DNA of 32,474 nucleotides from Gomphosphaeria aponina SAG 52.96 = DSM 107014 (GCA_016903655.1 JADQBC010000034.1:1-32474), one strand, 5' to 3'; numbered from the stretch's first letter, positions 16,304 through 25,011 are shown. Program-made: numbers and translations. The notes: a model not told the origin generated them from the sequence alone.

Positions 16304-17356
16304 ATGAAATTAATCAAATCATATATGTCTGATTTTTTAAACCAATTAGCTACGGCCACCCCCAAATTGGTGAAAATTTTAGATAATTTTGCTAGGGCAC
16401 GGGTGTTAGTTATTGGCGATTTAACTTTGGATGAGTTTTTGACAGGCAAAGTGGAAAGAATTTCTCGGGAAGCACCTGTATTAATTTTGCGCCATGAAAA
16501 TACTAGACAAATTCCTGGAGGTGGGGCAAATGCTGTTTATAATTTAGCTAAGTTGGGAGCAAAGGTGAAGGTTGCTGGGTTGGTGGGAGATGATCCACAA
16601 GGGGAAGCTTTGTTGAGCATATTTGCAGCAGTAGGAATAGATACAAAAGGAATTTTGAGGGAAAGCGATCGCCCGACTGTTACTAAAACTCGCATTTCTG
16701 GCCATGCGCGTCAGTCTGTAACTCAACAAATTGTTCGCCTTGATCGCAAGTCTGACCAATTACCACCTCTAGAGTTACAAATGCAGTTAGCAGCCTATAT
16801 TCAGGAGCATTTTACTGAGGTGGATGGGGTAGTTTGTTCAGATTATGGGGATGGTGTATTTACTAACCCAGTCATTGAAGCTGCTTTATCCCATGAGCGG
16901 GTAATTGTGGATACTCAAAAAGACTTACCTAGATATGCAGGTGCAACTCTATTTACTCCTAACCTCCCTGAAGCAGAGTTAGCGGTGGGTTATCCTATTA
17001 ATAATGCTGAAAAGTTACAAAAAGCTGGGGAAGATTTACTCAGGCTAACAGAAGCGCAACATATACTAATTACGCGGGGGGAAGAGGGGATGAGTTTATT
17101 TGAAAAGAAGGATGGGGGGATAAAAACTTTTGATATTCCTGCTTTTAATCGCGTGGAAGTTTTTGATGTCACGGGGGCGGGGGATACGGTGGTAGCAGCA
17201 CTGACTTTAAGTTTATGTGTGGGGGCATCTTTTTGGGAAGCTGCGGTTTTGGGGAATTTGGCGGCTAGTATCGTTGTACGTCAGTTTGGGACAGCAACGA
17301 CTACGATTGCAGAGATGAAAGAAGCTTTGCAGTTATTATTAGAAGCTGATTATTGA
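16304..17356 (+). CDS. PfkB-family carbohydrate kinase (heptose-7-phosphate kinase-like)
   Basis: 350 residues from ATG 16304; ATG 16325 is another possible start. The N-terminal signature is PGGGANAVYN (71-80) and the C-terminal signature DVTGAGDTVVAAL with the catalytic base D294. The sequence VLVIGDLTLDEFLTGKVERISREAPV is most like the kinase half of HldE (RfaE), which phosphorylates D-glycero-D-manno-heptose 7-phosphate for ADP-heptose synthesis. The nucleotidyltransferase half of HldE is absent, so a separate enzyme would be needed, or the substrate is another sugar. I call the family with confidence and the substrate only tentatively. A dispersed 35-bp repeat follows 12 bases after the stop. 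Confidence 0.85.
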   Translation: MKLIKSYMSDFLNQLATATPKLVKILDNFARARVLVIGDLTLDEFLTGKVERISREAPVLILRHENTRQIPGGGANAVYNLAKLGAKVKVAGLVGDDPQGEALLSIFAAVGIDTKGILRESDRPTVTKTRISGHARQSVTQQIVRLDRKSDQLPPLELQMQLAAYIQEHFTEVDGVVCSDYGDGVFTNPVIEAALSHERVIVDTQKDLPRYAGATLFTPNLPEAELAVGYPINNAEKLQKAGEDLLRLTEAQHILITRGEEGMSLFEKKDGGIKTFDIPAFNRVEVFDVTGAGDTVVAALTLSLCVGASFWEAAVLGNLAASIVVRQFGTATTTIAEMKEALQLLLEADY

Positions 17357-17367
17357 AAGCATCAACA

Positions 17368-17402
17368 GCGATTGCCCAAGGGGCAAGGCCTGCGGCCATC
17401 GC
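17368..17402. repeat. 35-bp dispersed palindromic repeat, intergenic copy
   Basis: Identical to 14600-14634. It lies 12 bases after the kinase stop. The rest of 17403-17672 is AT-rich leader with no gene. Confidence 0.8.
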
Positions 17403-17672
17403 AAATATTCCTACCTCAGAGGAAAGACTAACAATTAGTTATTCCTTGTTTTAAGTGTTGTTTGTTTCCTGAATATAAATAGGTAATTTAAAAGTGTGAT
17501 AATTTGCCCTTGCCAAGTTGAGTGAAGATGAGCCAAACAGATCTTGACTGATGTTAACTGCGATGTGGTTTAATGGAATAAATGTTAAAAAAAAAATACA
17601 GAGCTGAGTCTAGAGCCATGACCCTAATAGAGGGAAGTGTGTAAAGAAAAAAAACGATTAGGAGACAAGCAA

Positions 17673-18077
17673 ATGAGTGTAGAAACAATAGAAGCTAACG
17701 GTAATCAAGTTGAGGAACCTGATCATCAAACTGGGGAAGAAAATGGGAATGAAAATAAGGTGATGGCTTTATCAGTAAATGATCAGGAAAAAAAATCTTC
17801 ACTCCAACTCGCAGTTAATCCAATTGGTGGCATTCGTGGACAACGCCCCATTGAAGCTAGCCATCTCAAAATAGTTAGTACCTATTCTTCTGTGGGCAGT
17901 ATCCGCCCAGTGGTTGCCAGTGGGATGCATTTCAAAGGTAATTTGACGGTTGCGGGCAACCGCCCTATTGCTCTGAGTAATCTGAAAATTAGTGAAAATT
18001 ATACAGTGATGGGCAATCGGCCTGTTGCTTCTAATGAAATTGATGATCCTGTCAATCTTATGGGTTTTATCGATTAA
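17673..18077 (+). CDS. Small protein with RP-containing repeats, unknown
   Basis: 134 residues from ATG 17673, chosen because AGGAG (17660-17664) is 8 bases upstream; the frame extends 12 codons further but without support. The first 45 residues are acidic and probably disordered. Then four units of 19-20 residues follow with the pattern GxRPIxxSxLKI, RP pairs at residues 58-59, 78-79, 97-98 and 116-117, ending YTVMGNRPVASNEIDDP and LMGFID. The regular repeats suggest a small beta-solenoid or repeated ligand-binding strands. I recall similar conserved hypothetical proteins in cyanobacteria but know no function. It is followed by a terminator and then pdxJ. Confidence 0.75.
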   Translation: MSVETIEANGNQVEEPDHQTGEENGNENKVMALSVNDQEKKSSLQLAVNPIGGIRGQRPIEASHLKIVSTYSSVGSIRPVVASGMHFKGNLTVAGNRPIALSNLKISENYTVMGNRPVASNEIDDPVNLMGFID

Positions 18078-18093
18078 TTGGGCAAAAAACTTT

Positions 18094-18121
18094 CCTCTGA
18101 AGGCCTTCAGAGGAGGTTTTT
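18094..18121 (+). terminator. Intrinsic terminator before pdxJ
   Basis: A 20-base palindrome (CCTCTGAAGG and its complement, 18094-18113) is followed by AGG and five T (18117-18121). It ends 33 bases before pdxJ, so pdxJ needs its own promoter in this short gap or read-through. Confidence 0.8.
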
Positions 18122-18154
18122 CAAGATCATAAATTATGGTAGGAGAATGGAAAA

Positions 18155-18877
18155 TTGCTCACCCTGGGTGTAAATATTGACCACATTGCGACGATTAGAC
18201 AGGCACGACGGACGGTAGAACCAGAGCCAGTGGCGGCAGCAGTATTGGCAGAATTGGCAGGGGCAGATGGGATTACAGTGCATTTACGGGAAGATCGCCG
18301 TCATATTCAAGACCGAGATGTGCGGCTTTTGCGAGAAACTGTAAGAACTCATTTGAATTTGGAAATGGCACCGACAGAGGAAATGGTGGCGATCGCTTGC
18401 CAACTGAAACCAGATTATGTTACTTTAGTCCCAGAAAAACGGGAGGAAGTAACTACAGAAGGGGGTTTGGATCTTGTAGGGAATTTGCCTCGCCTTGGTG
18501 GAGTGGTGGAACAGTTACAAGGGGCGGATATTCCTGTAAGTTGGTTTATTGATGCGGATGCTGTTCAGATTGAAGCAGCAGCAAAGACAAAGGCAATGTT
18601 TATAGAACTCCATACGGGAAAATATGCTGATGCTCCTGATGGGAAAACAAGAGAGTTGGAACTAGCAGCACTACAAGAAGGAGCAAAACAGGCGATCGCT
18701 GCTGGGTTACGGGTGAATGCTGGTCATGGTTTGACTTATTGGAATGTTTATCCTGTGGCTTGTATTCCTGGGATGGAAGAACTAAATATCGGTCATAGTA
18801 TCATTAGTCGGGCTGTTTTGGTGGGAATGGAGCGGGCGGTGCGTGAAATGAAACTGGCAATGTGGGGCAAACTTTAA
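18155..18877 (+). CDS. pdxJ: Pyridoxine 5'-phosphate synthase
   Basis: 240 residues, TIM-barrel enzyme of the DXP-dependent vitamin B6 pathway. It condenses 3-amino-2-oxopropyl phosphate with 1-deoxy-D-xylulose 5-phosphate. Motifs: [15 protein letters not shown] at the N-terminus, [66 protein letters not shown] and [12 protein letters not shown]. The start is a TTG at 18155: it has AGGAG 9 bases upstream and gives the conserved [10 protein letters not shown] start, whereas the ATG at 18147 is out of frame. Rare start codons can lower translation. Confidence 0.95.
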   Translation: MLTLGVNIDHIATIRQARRTVEPEPVAAAVLAELAGADGITVHLREDRRHIQDRDVRLLRETVRTHLNLEMAPTEEMVAIACQLKPDYVTLVPEKREEVTTEGGLDLVGNLPRLGGVVEQLQGADIPVSWFIDADAVQIEAAAKTKAMFIELHTGKYADAPDGKTRELELAALQEGAKQAIAAGLRVNAGHGLTYWNVYPVACIPGMEELNIGHSIISRAVLVGMERAVREMKLAMWGKL

Positions 18878-18890
18878 CAGTTGTCACCAT

Positions 18891-18912
18891 CAACAATGAA
18901 CAATGAACAATG
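18891..18912. repeat. AACAATG heptamer repeats (STRR)
   Basis: Three tandem AACAATG heptamers with a leading CA. It is the same class of repeat as at 5415-5535 but with a different heptamer. It sits between pdxJ and the exosortase gene. Confidence 0.6.
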
Positions 18913-18966
18913 TGTTAAGATTTGTGAAAAATAGTTGAGAGAAACCTTTACCCAACTCTATTGTCT

Positions 18967-19815
18967 ATGAAAGTTGCAAGCAGGCCATCAGTCGAACAAC
19001 TAAAAACATCTGAGTTTTGGCTGCTAGGAATAGCAGTAGGTTTGGCTGTAATTCACATAAGTTTAGTATTGAAGGCGGATGACTCAAACCTTCAGGGAAT
19101 GAGTGCGGTATTTTGGTTAGCCGCTGGGTCAGTTTTATGGGGAAAAAAAGATAGTTTACAACTGGAAAGTGATGTTTTTTCTAGCTTTTTCGGGGGAACT
19201 TTGATTGTTTTGCTCCTCATCAAAAGTATAACCTTGACTGGGGATGATCCTTTTCTGAAAATAGCTCCTTTAATTTCTGCTGTTGCAGTGGGTTTGCTGG
19301 CTTCGGGTTTTCGAGGTTTGAAACAATATTGGCAGGAAATACTTTGTTTGGGGTTACTGGCTATTCCTTCGGGTCCCATCGGGGTTGTGTTTGATCCTTC
19401 TCCAATTACAGCTAAGTTGTCTGCTTTGATGATGTTATTGGGGGGTTTTGATGTTCAAGCTCAAGGCACTACTATTCTCTTGAATGGCAAGCCTGTGGTG
19501 GAGGTATTGGAGGCTTGTTCTGGTTTGGAATCTATGATATATTTACTCAAACTCGGAATTGTTTCTCTGTTTATGTTTCCGATGTCAAGGGGGTGGAAAA
19601 AAGCACTTGTGCCAATTTTGGCTGTTTTGATGGCCTTTGTGATCAATTGTTTTCGGGTTATTGTTTTGACTTTAATTGTGGCAGGAGACCAGCAGGAGGC
19701 TTTTGACTACTGGCATACAGGGGATGGATCTCTCGTTTTTACGATGATTGCTGTTTTCTGTTTGGGAGGCTTGTGTATGTTTCTTAGCCGCTCGGAGGCA
19801 GCAGAATGTTTATAA
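18967..19815 (+). CDS. crtA: Cyanoexosortase A
   Basis: About 282 residues (ATG 18967; a TTG two codons upstream is equally possible). A multi-pass membrane protein with about 8 hydrophobic helices. The exosortase active site is visible: Cys in EACSGLESM (C186 counting from the TTG), Arg in NCFRVIVL (R232) and His in YWHTGDGS (H252). Exosortases cut and probably transfer PEP-CTERM-type C-terminal signals, linked to extracellular polysaccharide. The identity as type A is supported by the next gene, which resembles the cyanoexosortase A system-associated protein. No PEP-CTERM substrate is in this window. Confidence 0.88.
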   Translation: MKVASRPSVEQLKTSEFWLLGIAVGLAVIHISLVLKADDSNLQGMSAVFWLAAGSVLWGKKDSLQLESDVFSSFFGGTLIVLLLIKSITLTGDDPFLKIAPLISAVAVGLLASGFRGLKQYWQEILCLGLLAIPSGPIGVVFDPSPITAKLSALMMLLGGFDVQAQGTTILLNGKPVVEVLEACSGLESMIYLLKLGIVSLFMFPMSRGWKKALVPILAVLMAFVINCFRVIVLTLIVAGDQQEAFDYWHTGDGSLVFTMIAVFCLGGLCMFLSRSEAAECL

Positions 19816-20489
19816 TAACAATCAGGTTGGGGGAAAAGTTGCGTCTCCCATTTCTAATTCTGGTTTTTGGGGGCGTTTTCTTGTCTCTTGGGAAGATTTT
19901 TTTGAACCCAGTTTCAGAAAAATATACGGTTAGTCCTTCGGTTTTGGCATCCGAGGTACAGATAGCTGGATGGGAGTTACAAAAAACAGCTCTTCTTCCT
20001 CAACAGGAAATTGATCAGGAGCTAAATATGGCTGTTGGAAGACTCTATCAATATACTCAGGATAACCAAATTCTGGATGTTGAGCTGCGTTATTTTTATC
20101 CAGAAACCAGTGCCAATGTTCAAGCTTATATCAAAAGATATAGTCTGGGCTCACGTACAAAAGAAATACGTGAGCTGCCAGGAATGGGTTATTATACAGT
20201 TTTAACTGATGGTAAACGGGCTTTTTTGAGTAGTTGTATTAACCCGAGAGGTGGCAGTACGGTGACAATGAAGCAGTTCTTTCAAAATCGCTATGCTCAT
20301 GATTTACAGTTGAGTCGTTTAGGGCCTTGGTTACTCAGTCGGGAAGAAATTTTGGATCGGCGTTGTCTTTGGGCCCATTTGTCTATTCCTTTGGAAAATT
20401 ATTCGCCTGAAGCTGCTTATCAAGTGTTGGAAAATGCTTGGTTTTCTTTGTATGAACAGTGGCAGGAGCAATTTCCGCCAACAATGTGA
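19806..20489 (+). CDS. Cyanoexosortase A system-associated protein
   Basis: 227 residues. It overlaps the exosortase gene by 10 bases, so translation is likely coupled. It has one N-terminal membrane anchor (about residues 13-32, LPFLILVFGGVFLSLGKIFL) and a periplasmic domain with LYQYTQDNQILDVELRYF, GMGYYTVLTDGKRAFLSSCI and NPRGGSTVTMKQF. It resembles the protein that accompanies cyanoexosortase A and is comparable to EpsI-like partners of exosortases. A role in processing or polysaccharide export is inferred from the neighbour. Mechanism unknown. Confidence 0.82.
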   Translation: MFIITIRLGEKLRLPFLILVFGGVFLSLGKIFLNPVSEKYTVSPSVLASEVQIAGWELQKTALLPQQEIDQELNMAVGRLYQYTQDNQILDVELRYFYPETSANVQAYIKRYSLGSRTKEIRELPGMGYYTVLTDGKRAFLSSCINPRGGSTVTMKQFFQNRYAHDLQLSRLGPWLLSREEILDRRCLWAHLSIPLENYSPEAAYQVLENAWFSLYEQWQEQFPPTM

Positions 20490-20552
20490 TGGTGGTGGCC
20501 ACTGAATGGTAATTTTATTAACACAATTGCTTGAAAATAAAATAATTAAATT

Positions 20553-21299
20553 ATGATAGAATCACAAAAAAAAGTAGAAATCAACAATAATACGGTAAAT
20601 AGTTTATGGAAGTTTAAAGGGAGTTTATCAAATTCGATAGTTTTATTGCGGGTGGTGGGTTATGGCTTGTTAATCTTGACGTTGTTTGATTTTGTAGATG
20701 TATTTATTCCGTTAAAGATAATGAACGCTGGTTGGCAGTTTCAGACTATCGGTCAGTTGGTGGAAAGGGCTGCAGTTCCTTTAATTGGTCTGGTGTTTGT
20801 TTTTTTTGGTGAGAGGCATGACAGAAAGGAGTGGGAGTTACCTACTTTGCGGATTTTGTCTTTTTTCTCTCTGGTAGTTGGAGTGTTATATTTTTTGCTG
20901 GTTCCTTTGGCTTTTATGAATACTATCCGCCTTTATGTGGAAAATAGCAGAACGGTGGAGGCTCAATTGTTACAGGAAAAACAACAAATTGAGCGATTTC
21001 AGGGGCAGCTCCAAGGAGTGAGTTCAATGAGCCAGATGAATACAGTAGTTAATCGCATGGTACAGCAAGGAATGCCAGAGGCGATCGCTCAAGCTCCGAC
21101 TTTGAAGGGAAAAAAGGACGGGGTTTTAAATTTCGTGGTGAAACAACAGAACATTAAAGAGTTACAAGTTAAGGCAACTTTGCGGTCTAGACAAATAGGT
21201 TTACTGAAAAATTCTCTCAAATGGATTTTGGGGGCGGTGGTTTCTGGGGTTTTGTTTATTATTCTGAAACGGAATACTGTTTGGACTCGCAAGATTTAA
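20553..21299 (+). CDS. HpsJ-family membrane protein, exosortase-associated
   Basis: 248 residues. Predicted membrane helices at about 30-50, 70-90, 100-122 and 223-242, with a charged helical loop at about 128-205 (VEAQLLQEKQQIERFQGQL, VVNRMVQQGMPEAIAQAP). Layout and the FDFVDVFIPLKIMNAGWQFQ segment match the HpsJ family. hpsJ was described in the hormogonium polysaccharide locus of Nostoc punctiforme, and versions accompany cyanoexosortases. It is 63 bases downstream of the associated protein, probably the last gene of the operon. Its role in secretion is inferred. Confidence 0.75.
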   Translation: MIESQKKVEINNNTVNSLWKFKGSLSNSIVLLRVVGYGLLILTLFDFVDVFIPLKIMNAGWQFQTIGQLVERAAVPLIGLVFVFFGERHDRKEWELPTLRILSFFSLVVGVLYFLLVPLAFMNTIRLYVENSRTVEAQLLQEKQQIERFQGQLQGVSSMSQMNTVVNRMVQQGMPEAIAQAPTLKGKKDGVLNFVVKQQNIKELQVKATLRSRQIGLLKNSLKWILGAVVSGVLFIILKRNTVWTRKI

Positions 21300-21462
21300 T
21301 AATTATCAATTGACTAGGTTAGTTATTGCTCCTCTCAGCTCATTAGTCCCCAGTTAGTAAAATTACCAACGACTAATAAGCTACTAAAAGTTATATACGC
21401 GAGCGTGCAGGTGACACAAGACCAATGACTAATGTTATCTCTTGCTCATAACATTATAACTG
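21300..21462. other. Convergent gap with degenerate heptamer repeats
   Basis: Contains ACTAATAAG and CCAATGACTAATG runs and a GCGAGCGTGCAGG stretch resembling 5491-5510. No clear terminator hairpin for either flanking gene. Confidence 0.4.
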
Positions 21463-24306
21463 CTATTTAGCTTCGAGCCAATTTTCTGCTCCATGAACAT
21501 CAACCACTAAAGGTACGGTTAACTCTACTGCATTTTCCATTGTTTGTTTAATTTGCGGTTCTAATTCTTCCCACTCATCTGGGGGTATTTCAAACACTAA
21601 TTCATCATGGACTTGCAATAATAAAGCAGCTTGATAGTTTGGCAGAATTTTGTGCAGTTGTACCATTGCTATTTTTATAATATCAGCACTTGAACCTTGA
21701 ATGGGAGCATTAGCAGCAGCTCTTAATAATTGAGAATCTGCATAGTTATATTTTATTTGCTCTAAATTAATTTTGTCTGGGGGAGTACCTTGGAGTTTAC
21801 GGAAAGTGTCGCTCGTAAAATCAAAATAGCGTCTTCTTCCTAAAATAGTGGTGACGTACCCAGAGGCGATCGCCTGTTTTTTCGTCTTTTCTAAATAAGC
21901 AAATACCCGCCCATATCTTTGCCGATATTTCTCTATAAATTCTTTTCCTTCTGCTACACTTACCCCTGCTTCTCTGGCAAATCTTTGCGCTCCCATTCCA
22001 TATATTACCCCAAAATTAATTATTTTTCCTAACCGTCTTTCTGCTGGTGTTATTGTCTCTTTCTCAAACAAAAGTTTTGCAGTCACACTATGGACATCAT
22101 CACCATTTCTATAAGCTTCCTGTAAAACTTCTTCCCCACTCAAATGGGTTAAAATGCGTAACTCTATTTGGGAATAGTCTGCAGATACTAATAACCAACC
22201 TTTTTGAGGAATAAATGCCTGACGTATTTTGCGGGAAAACTCTGTGCGGATGGGTATATTTTGTAAATTGGGATTAGAAGAAGATAACCTTCCCGTACCA
22301 GTTACCGTCTGATTAAAATCCGTATGTAACCGTTGCGTTTCTGGAGAAACCAAAGCGGGAAGTGCATCCACATAAGTTGATTTTAACTTAGCCAGAGTGC
22401 GATATTCCAAAATTTTCTCTATTACTGGGTGTTCTCCTTCCAGCTTTTCTAAAGTTCCATGGTCAGTAGAATAACCTGTTTTTATTTTCCGCGACTTCCT
22501 CCTATCTAAACCCAGTTTTTCAAACAAGATCTCACTTAATTGTTGCGGGGAATCTAAATTAAATACTTCTCCTGCATCTGCATAAGTTTGTTTTTCTAGT
22601 TCCGCTAAAGTTACTGCTAACTGTTGAGATAATTCTTGCAGATAAGCTGTATCTAGACAAATTCCTTTATCTTCCATCTCGGCTAAAACTACTTCTAAAG
22701 GTTGTTCCACCTCCAATAATAGTTTATTTAATGCTGGTATTTTTTCTAATTCCCCTCGCAGGGGAGCAACTAATTTAAAAGTCCCATAAGCATCCATTCC
22801 ACAATATTCTGCTACTGTTTTAATATCCAAGTCGGCGATAGTTTTATCTTTGGGAATCCCTAACTCTTTGTAGCTTTGACTGGGAAGATTTAAATAGCGC
22901 TGAGATAAATCTTTTAAGTTATGACTTCTTTCGGGATGGAGAACATAACTAGCTAACATGGTATCGAAAACCACTCCTGCTAATTTAATCCCATGATGCC
23001 ATAAAATCACTCTATCATATTTTGTATTTTGCAGAACTTTGGGGTATTCTTCTCCTGTTAAAATCGGACTGAGGGAAGATAAAACCAGTTCTTTGTCTAG
23101 GTTATTTCCCTGGGTATGATTGATGGGAATATAAGCAACTGAAGTAGGTTCATTTCCCCAACAACAACCTATTCCTACTAATTTAGCTTCACGGGGATTT
23201 AAGGATGTGGTTTCTGTATCCCAGGCGACAGGTTTGGTGGGGTTGGTGTAGGTTTTGAGAAGATTTATTAACTCAGTAAGTTTTTCTGGAGTATTAATTA
23301 TTTGTGGAGTAATGGGGCTTTTGGGTTCGTCAAATAAAGAGAGTTGTTTTGTTTCAAAAACCGAACCACCCAAAAGGTTTTGTAACTGGTTGATGTCCTT
23401 AATAAATGACTTCAGTTCTAATTTTTCTAGCCAGGGAATAACTTGGTTTACCTCAAATCCTTGTAATTTGCAATCTTCTATTTTTAATTCTGTGGGAGCA
23501 TCTGCCGCTAACTGGGCGAGAAATTGGGAATGTTTGGCATCGTCTTTTCCTGTTGCTAATTTGGTTTTGACTGCACCCTTAATTTTGTCTAAGTTTTGAT
23601 AAATTCCTTCCAGTGTGTTATATTCAAGTAATAGTTTGAATGCTGTTTTTTCCCCTATTCCTTTTACACCTGGGATATTATCAGAAGCATCCCCACAAAG
23701 AGCTTTATAGTCTGCAACTTGTTCTGGTGTTATGCCTAATTTTTCTTGCACTGCTTGGCGATTAATTTCGGTATAAAGACTGTTAGAAGATTTAATTGCC
23801 TTTTGATTGATATATAGGATAGAGATTTGTTGTTGATCATCAACCAATTGGAATAAATCGCGATCGCCACTGAGGATTTTTACCTGGTATCCCCCTGCAC
23901 TTCCTTGACGAGCTAAATTAGCAATAACATCATCTGCTTCATATCCAGCAACAGTAACTATTTTTAGGTTGAGTGCTGTTAGTAATTGTTGCAGGTTTTT
24001 GAGATCGGGGATAAAATCTTCTGGAGTTTCCTTGCGAGTTGCTTTATAATTTGGGTCACTTTCATGGCGAAAAGTGGGTGTATCTAAGTCAAAAGCGATC
24101 GCCAGATATTGAGGTTGCTGGGACTTAATAATGGGTAGTAGGGAGTTGATAAAACCAAAACAGACACTGGTGGGAATACCAGTTGAGGTCATTAGAGGTC
24201 CCTTGCGGGATTTTGCGAAAGCATAATAAGCGTTGAATGCGAGAGAGTGACCATCAACGAGAATTAATAGGGGAGGGGTAGTTGGGGTTAAATTTTGTTG
24301 ATTCAT
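21463..24306 (-). CDS. polA: DNA polymerase I
   Basis: 947 residues from ATG 24306; the frame continues to a TTG at 24324 without a ribosome site. Three domains: 5'-3' exonuclease (about 1-300; LVDGHSLAFNAYYAF, GYEADDVIANLA, LSGDRDLFQL, GDASDNIPGVKGIGEKTA), 3'-5' exonuclease (about 325-510) with catalytic acids present (WDTETTSL, NTKYDRVILW, YCGMDAYGTFKL), and polymerase (about 540-947) with SADYSQIELRILTHLSG, INFGVIYGMGAQRFAR and QVHDELVFE. Unlike several bacterial PolA enzymes, the proofreading site looks intact. It serves in Okazaki-fragment processing and repair. Upstream of its start lies the hairpin-rich repeat patch. Confidence 0.97.
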   Translation of the reverse strand: MNQQNLTPTTPPLLILVDGHSLAFNAYYAFAKSRKGPLMTSTGIPTSVCFGFINSLLPIIKSQQPQYLAIAFDLDTPTFRHESDPNYKATRKETPEDFIPDLKNLQQLLTALNLKIVTVAGYEADDVIANLARQGSAGGYQVKILSGDRDLFQLVDDQQQISILYINQKAIKSSNSLYTEINRQAVQEKLGITPEQVADYKALCGDASDNIPGVKGIGEKTAFKLLLEYNTLEGIYQNLDKIKGAVKTKLATGKDDAKHSQFLAQLAADAPTELKIEDCKLQGFEVNQVIPWLEKLELKSFIKDINQLQNLLGGSVFETKQLSLFDEPKSPITPQIINTPEKLTELINLLKTYTNPTKPVAWDTETTSLNPREAKLVGIGCCWGNEPTSVAYIPINHTQGNNLDKELVLSSLSPILTGEEYPKVLQNTKYDRVILWHHGIKLAGVVFDTMLASYVLHPERSHNLKDLSQRYLNLPSQSYKELGIPKDKTIADLDIKTVAEYCGMDAYGTFKLVAPLRGELEKIPALNKLLLEVEQPLEVVLAEMEDKGICLDTAYLQELSQQLAVTLAELEKQTYADAGEVFNLDSPQQLSEILFEKLGLDRRKSRKIKTGYSTDHGTLEKLEGEHPVIEKILEYRTLAKLKSTYVDALPALVSPETQRLHTDFNQTVTGTGRLSSSNPNLQNIPIRTEFSRKIRQAFIPQKGWLLVSADYSQIELRILTHLSGEEVLQEAYRNGDDVHSVTAKLLFEKETITPAERRLGKIINFGVIYGMGAQRFAREAGVSVAEGKEFIEKYRQRYGRVFAYLEKTKKQAIASGYVTTILGRRRYFDFTSDTFRKLQGTPPDKINLEQIKYNYADSQLLRAAANAPIQGSSADIIKIAMVQLHKILPNYQAALLLQVHDELVFEIPPDEWEELEPQIKQTMENAVELTVPLVVDVHGAENWLEAK

Positions 24307-24357
24307 GAGGAGCAGAGAGCGCAATTGGTGGTAATTGTTTAATATTAATATAAATCC

Positions 24358-24461
24358 GCTTTGGGTTGAAACCCAAAGCTAATAGCTAAAGTCCGTTAAA
24401 ACGGACTAAATTTACCAGTCGGTTAAAACCGAAGTAGGGGCACGACATGTCGTGCCCCTAC
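24358..24461. repeat. Array of four hairpin palindromes upstream of polA
   Basis: GCTTTGGGTT/AACCCAAAGC (24358-24379), AGTCCGTT/AACGGACT (24390-24407), CGGTT/AACCG (24420-24431) and a perfect 28-base palindrome with GGGGCACGAC core arms (24434-24461). The last two recur at 24691-24702 and 24706-24731. These are dispersed palindrome types common in cyanobacterial intergenic DNA. Confidence 0.75.
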
Positions 24462-24942
24462 TTTAAAAAAATTATAACAGAGCAGGAAAAGTTGCCAGAG
24501 GATGAACAACAGGCGATATTAGAGGGCGAACAGATGAAGCCAAAAATCAGGTTGTTTAGATGATATAATTAATTTAGTAGATGAATGGTTGGCAGAAGAT
24601 TCTGAATACGATCAAGAGGTTTATCCTCAGCTAAAAGTTGCCTTATCAAATCATCCAATATCTATAGCTGCACGGACTAAATTTACCAGTCGGTTAAAAC
24701 CGACCTAGGGGCACGACATGTCGTGCCCCTACTTTAAAAAAATTATAACAGAGCAGGAAAAGCTACCAAAAGATGAACAGCAGGCGATATTAGAGGGGGA
24801 AAAGATCGAGCAAAAACAGGGTTGTTTAGATGATGTAATTAATTTAGTAGATGAATGGTTGGCAGAAGATTCTGAATACGATCAAGAGGTTTATCCTCAG
24901 CTAAAAGTTGCCTTAGCAAATCATCCAATATCTATAGCTGCT
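24402..24942. repeat. 271-bp tandem duplication
   Basis: 24402-24672 is repeated at 24673-24942 with an offset of 271 bases, dropping to 270 after a one-base insertion in copy 1. Each unit contains the CGGTT/AACCG hairpin, the GGGGCACGAC palindrome and the 5' part of the small ORF. Copy 1 ends abruptly at the codon where copy 2 continues into the rest of the gene. Confidence 0.85.
24447..24670 (+). pseudogene. Frameshifted, truncated copy of the 24718-25008 gene
   Basis: It starts MSCPYFKKIITEQEKLP like the intact copy. A one-base insertion near 24530-24550 shifts the frame and gives a stop at 24561-24563 after 38 codons. The downstream sequence (24551-24670) still matches copy 2 closely, then stops at the duplication joint. 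It lacks the last about 20 codons. Confidence 0.8.
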
Positions 24943-25008
24943 TTGAATGCAGATTTAGCTGCAGGTTTGAGTTTTAAAGAGTTGAGGAAACAATCCAAAG
25001 GATGGTGA
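24718..25008 (+). CDS. Small acidic protein, possible partner of the Uma2 protein
   Basis: 96 residues. The ATG lies inside a dispersed palindrome (24706-24731), so the first residues (MSCPY) are encoded by repeat DNA. The segment IITEQEKLPKDEQQAI resembles the LPxxEQ stretch of short cyanobacterial antitoxin-like proteins, and the second part (VDEWLAEDSEYDQEVYPQLK, then LSFKELRKQSKGW) resembles another small-protein type; it may be a fusion or a truncated larger gene. The stop is 3 bases before the Uma2 start, so the two are likely translated together. Function unknown. Confidence 0.6.
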   Translation: MSCPYFKKIITEQEKLPKDEQQAILEGEKIEQKQGCLDDVINLVDEWLAEDSEYDQEVYPQLKVALANHPISIAALNADLAAGLSFKELRKQSKGW

Positions 25009-25011
25009 AAA

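Noticed and set aside
19092-19379. Minus-strand open frames within the exosortase gene
   Set aside because: They are shadows of a well-supported gene.
24358-24942. CRISPR-like array
   Set aside because: The repeats are palindromes and a tandem duplication, without regular spacers or a cas gene.
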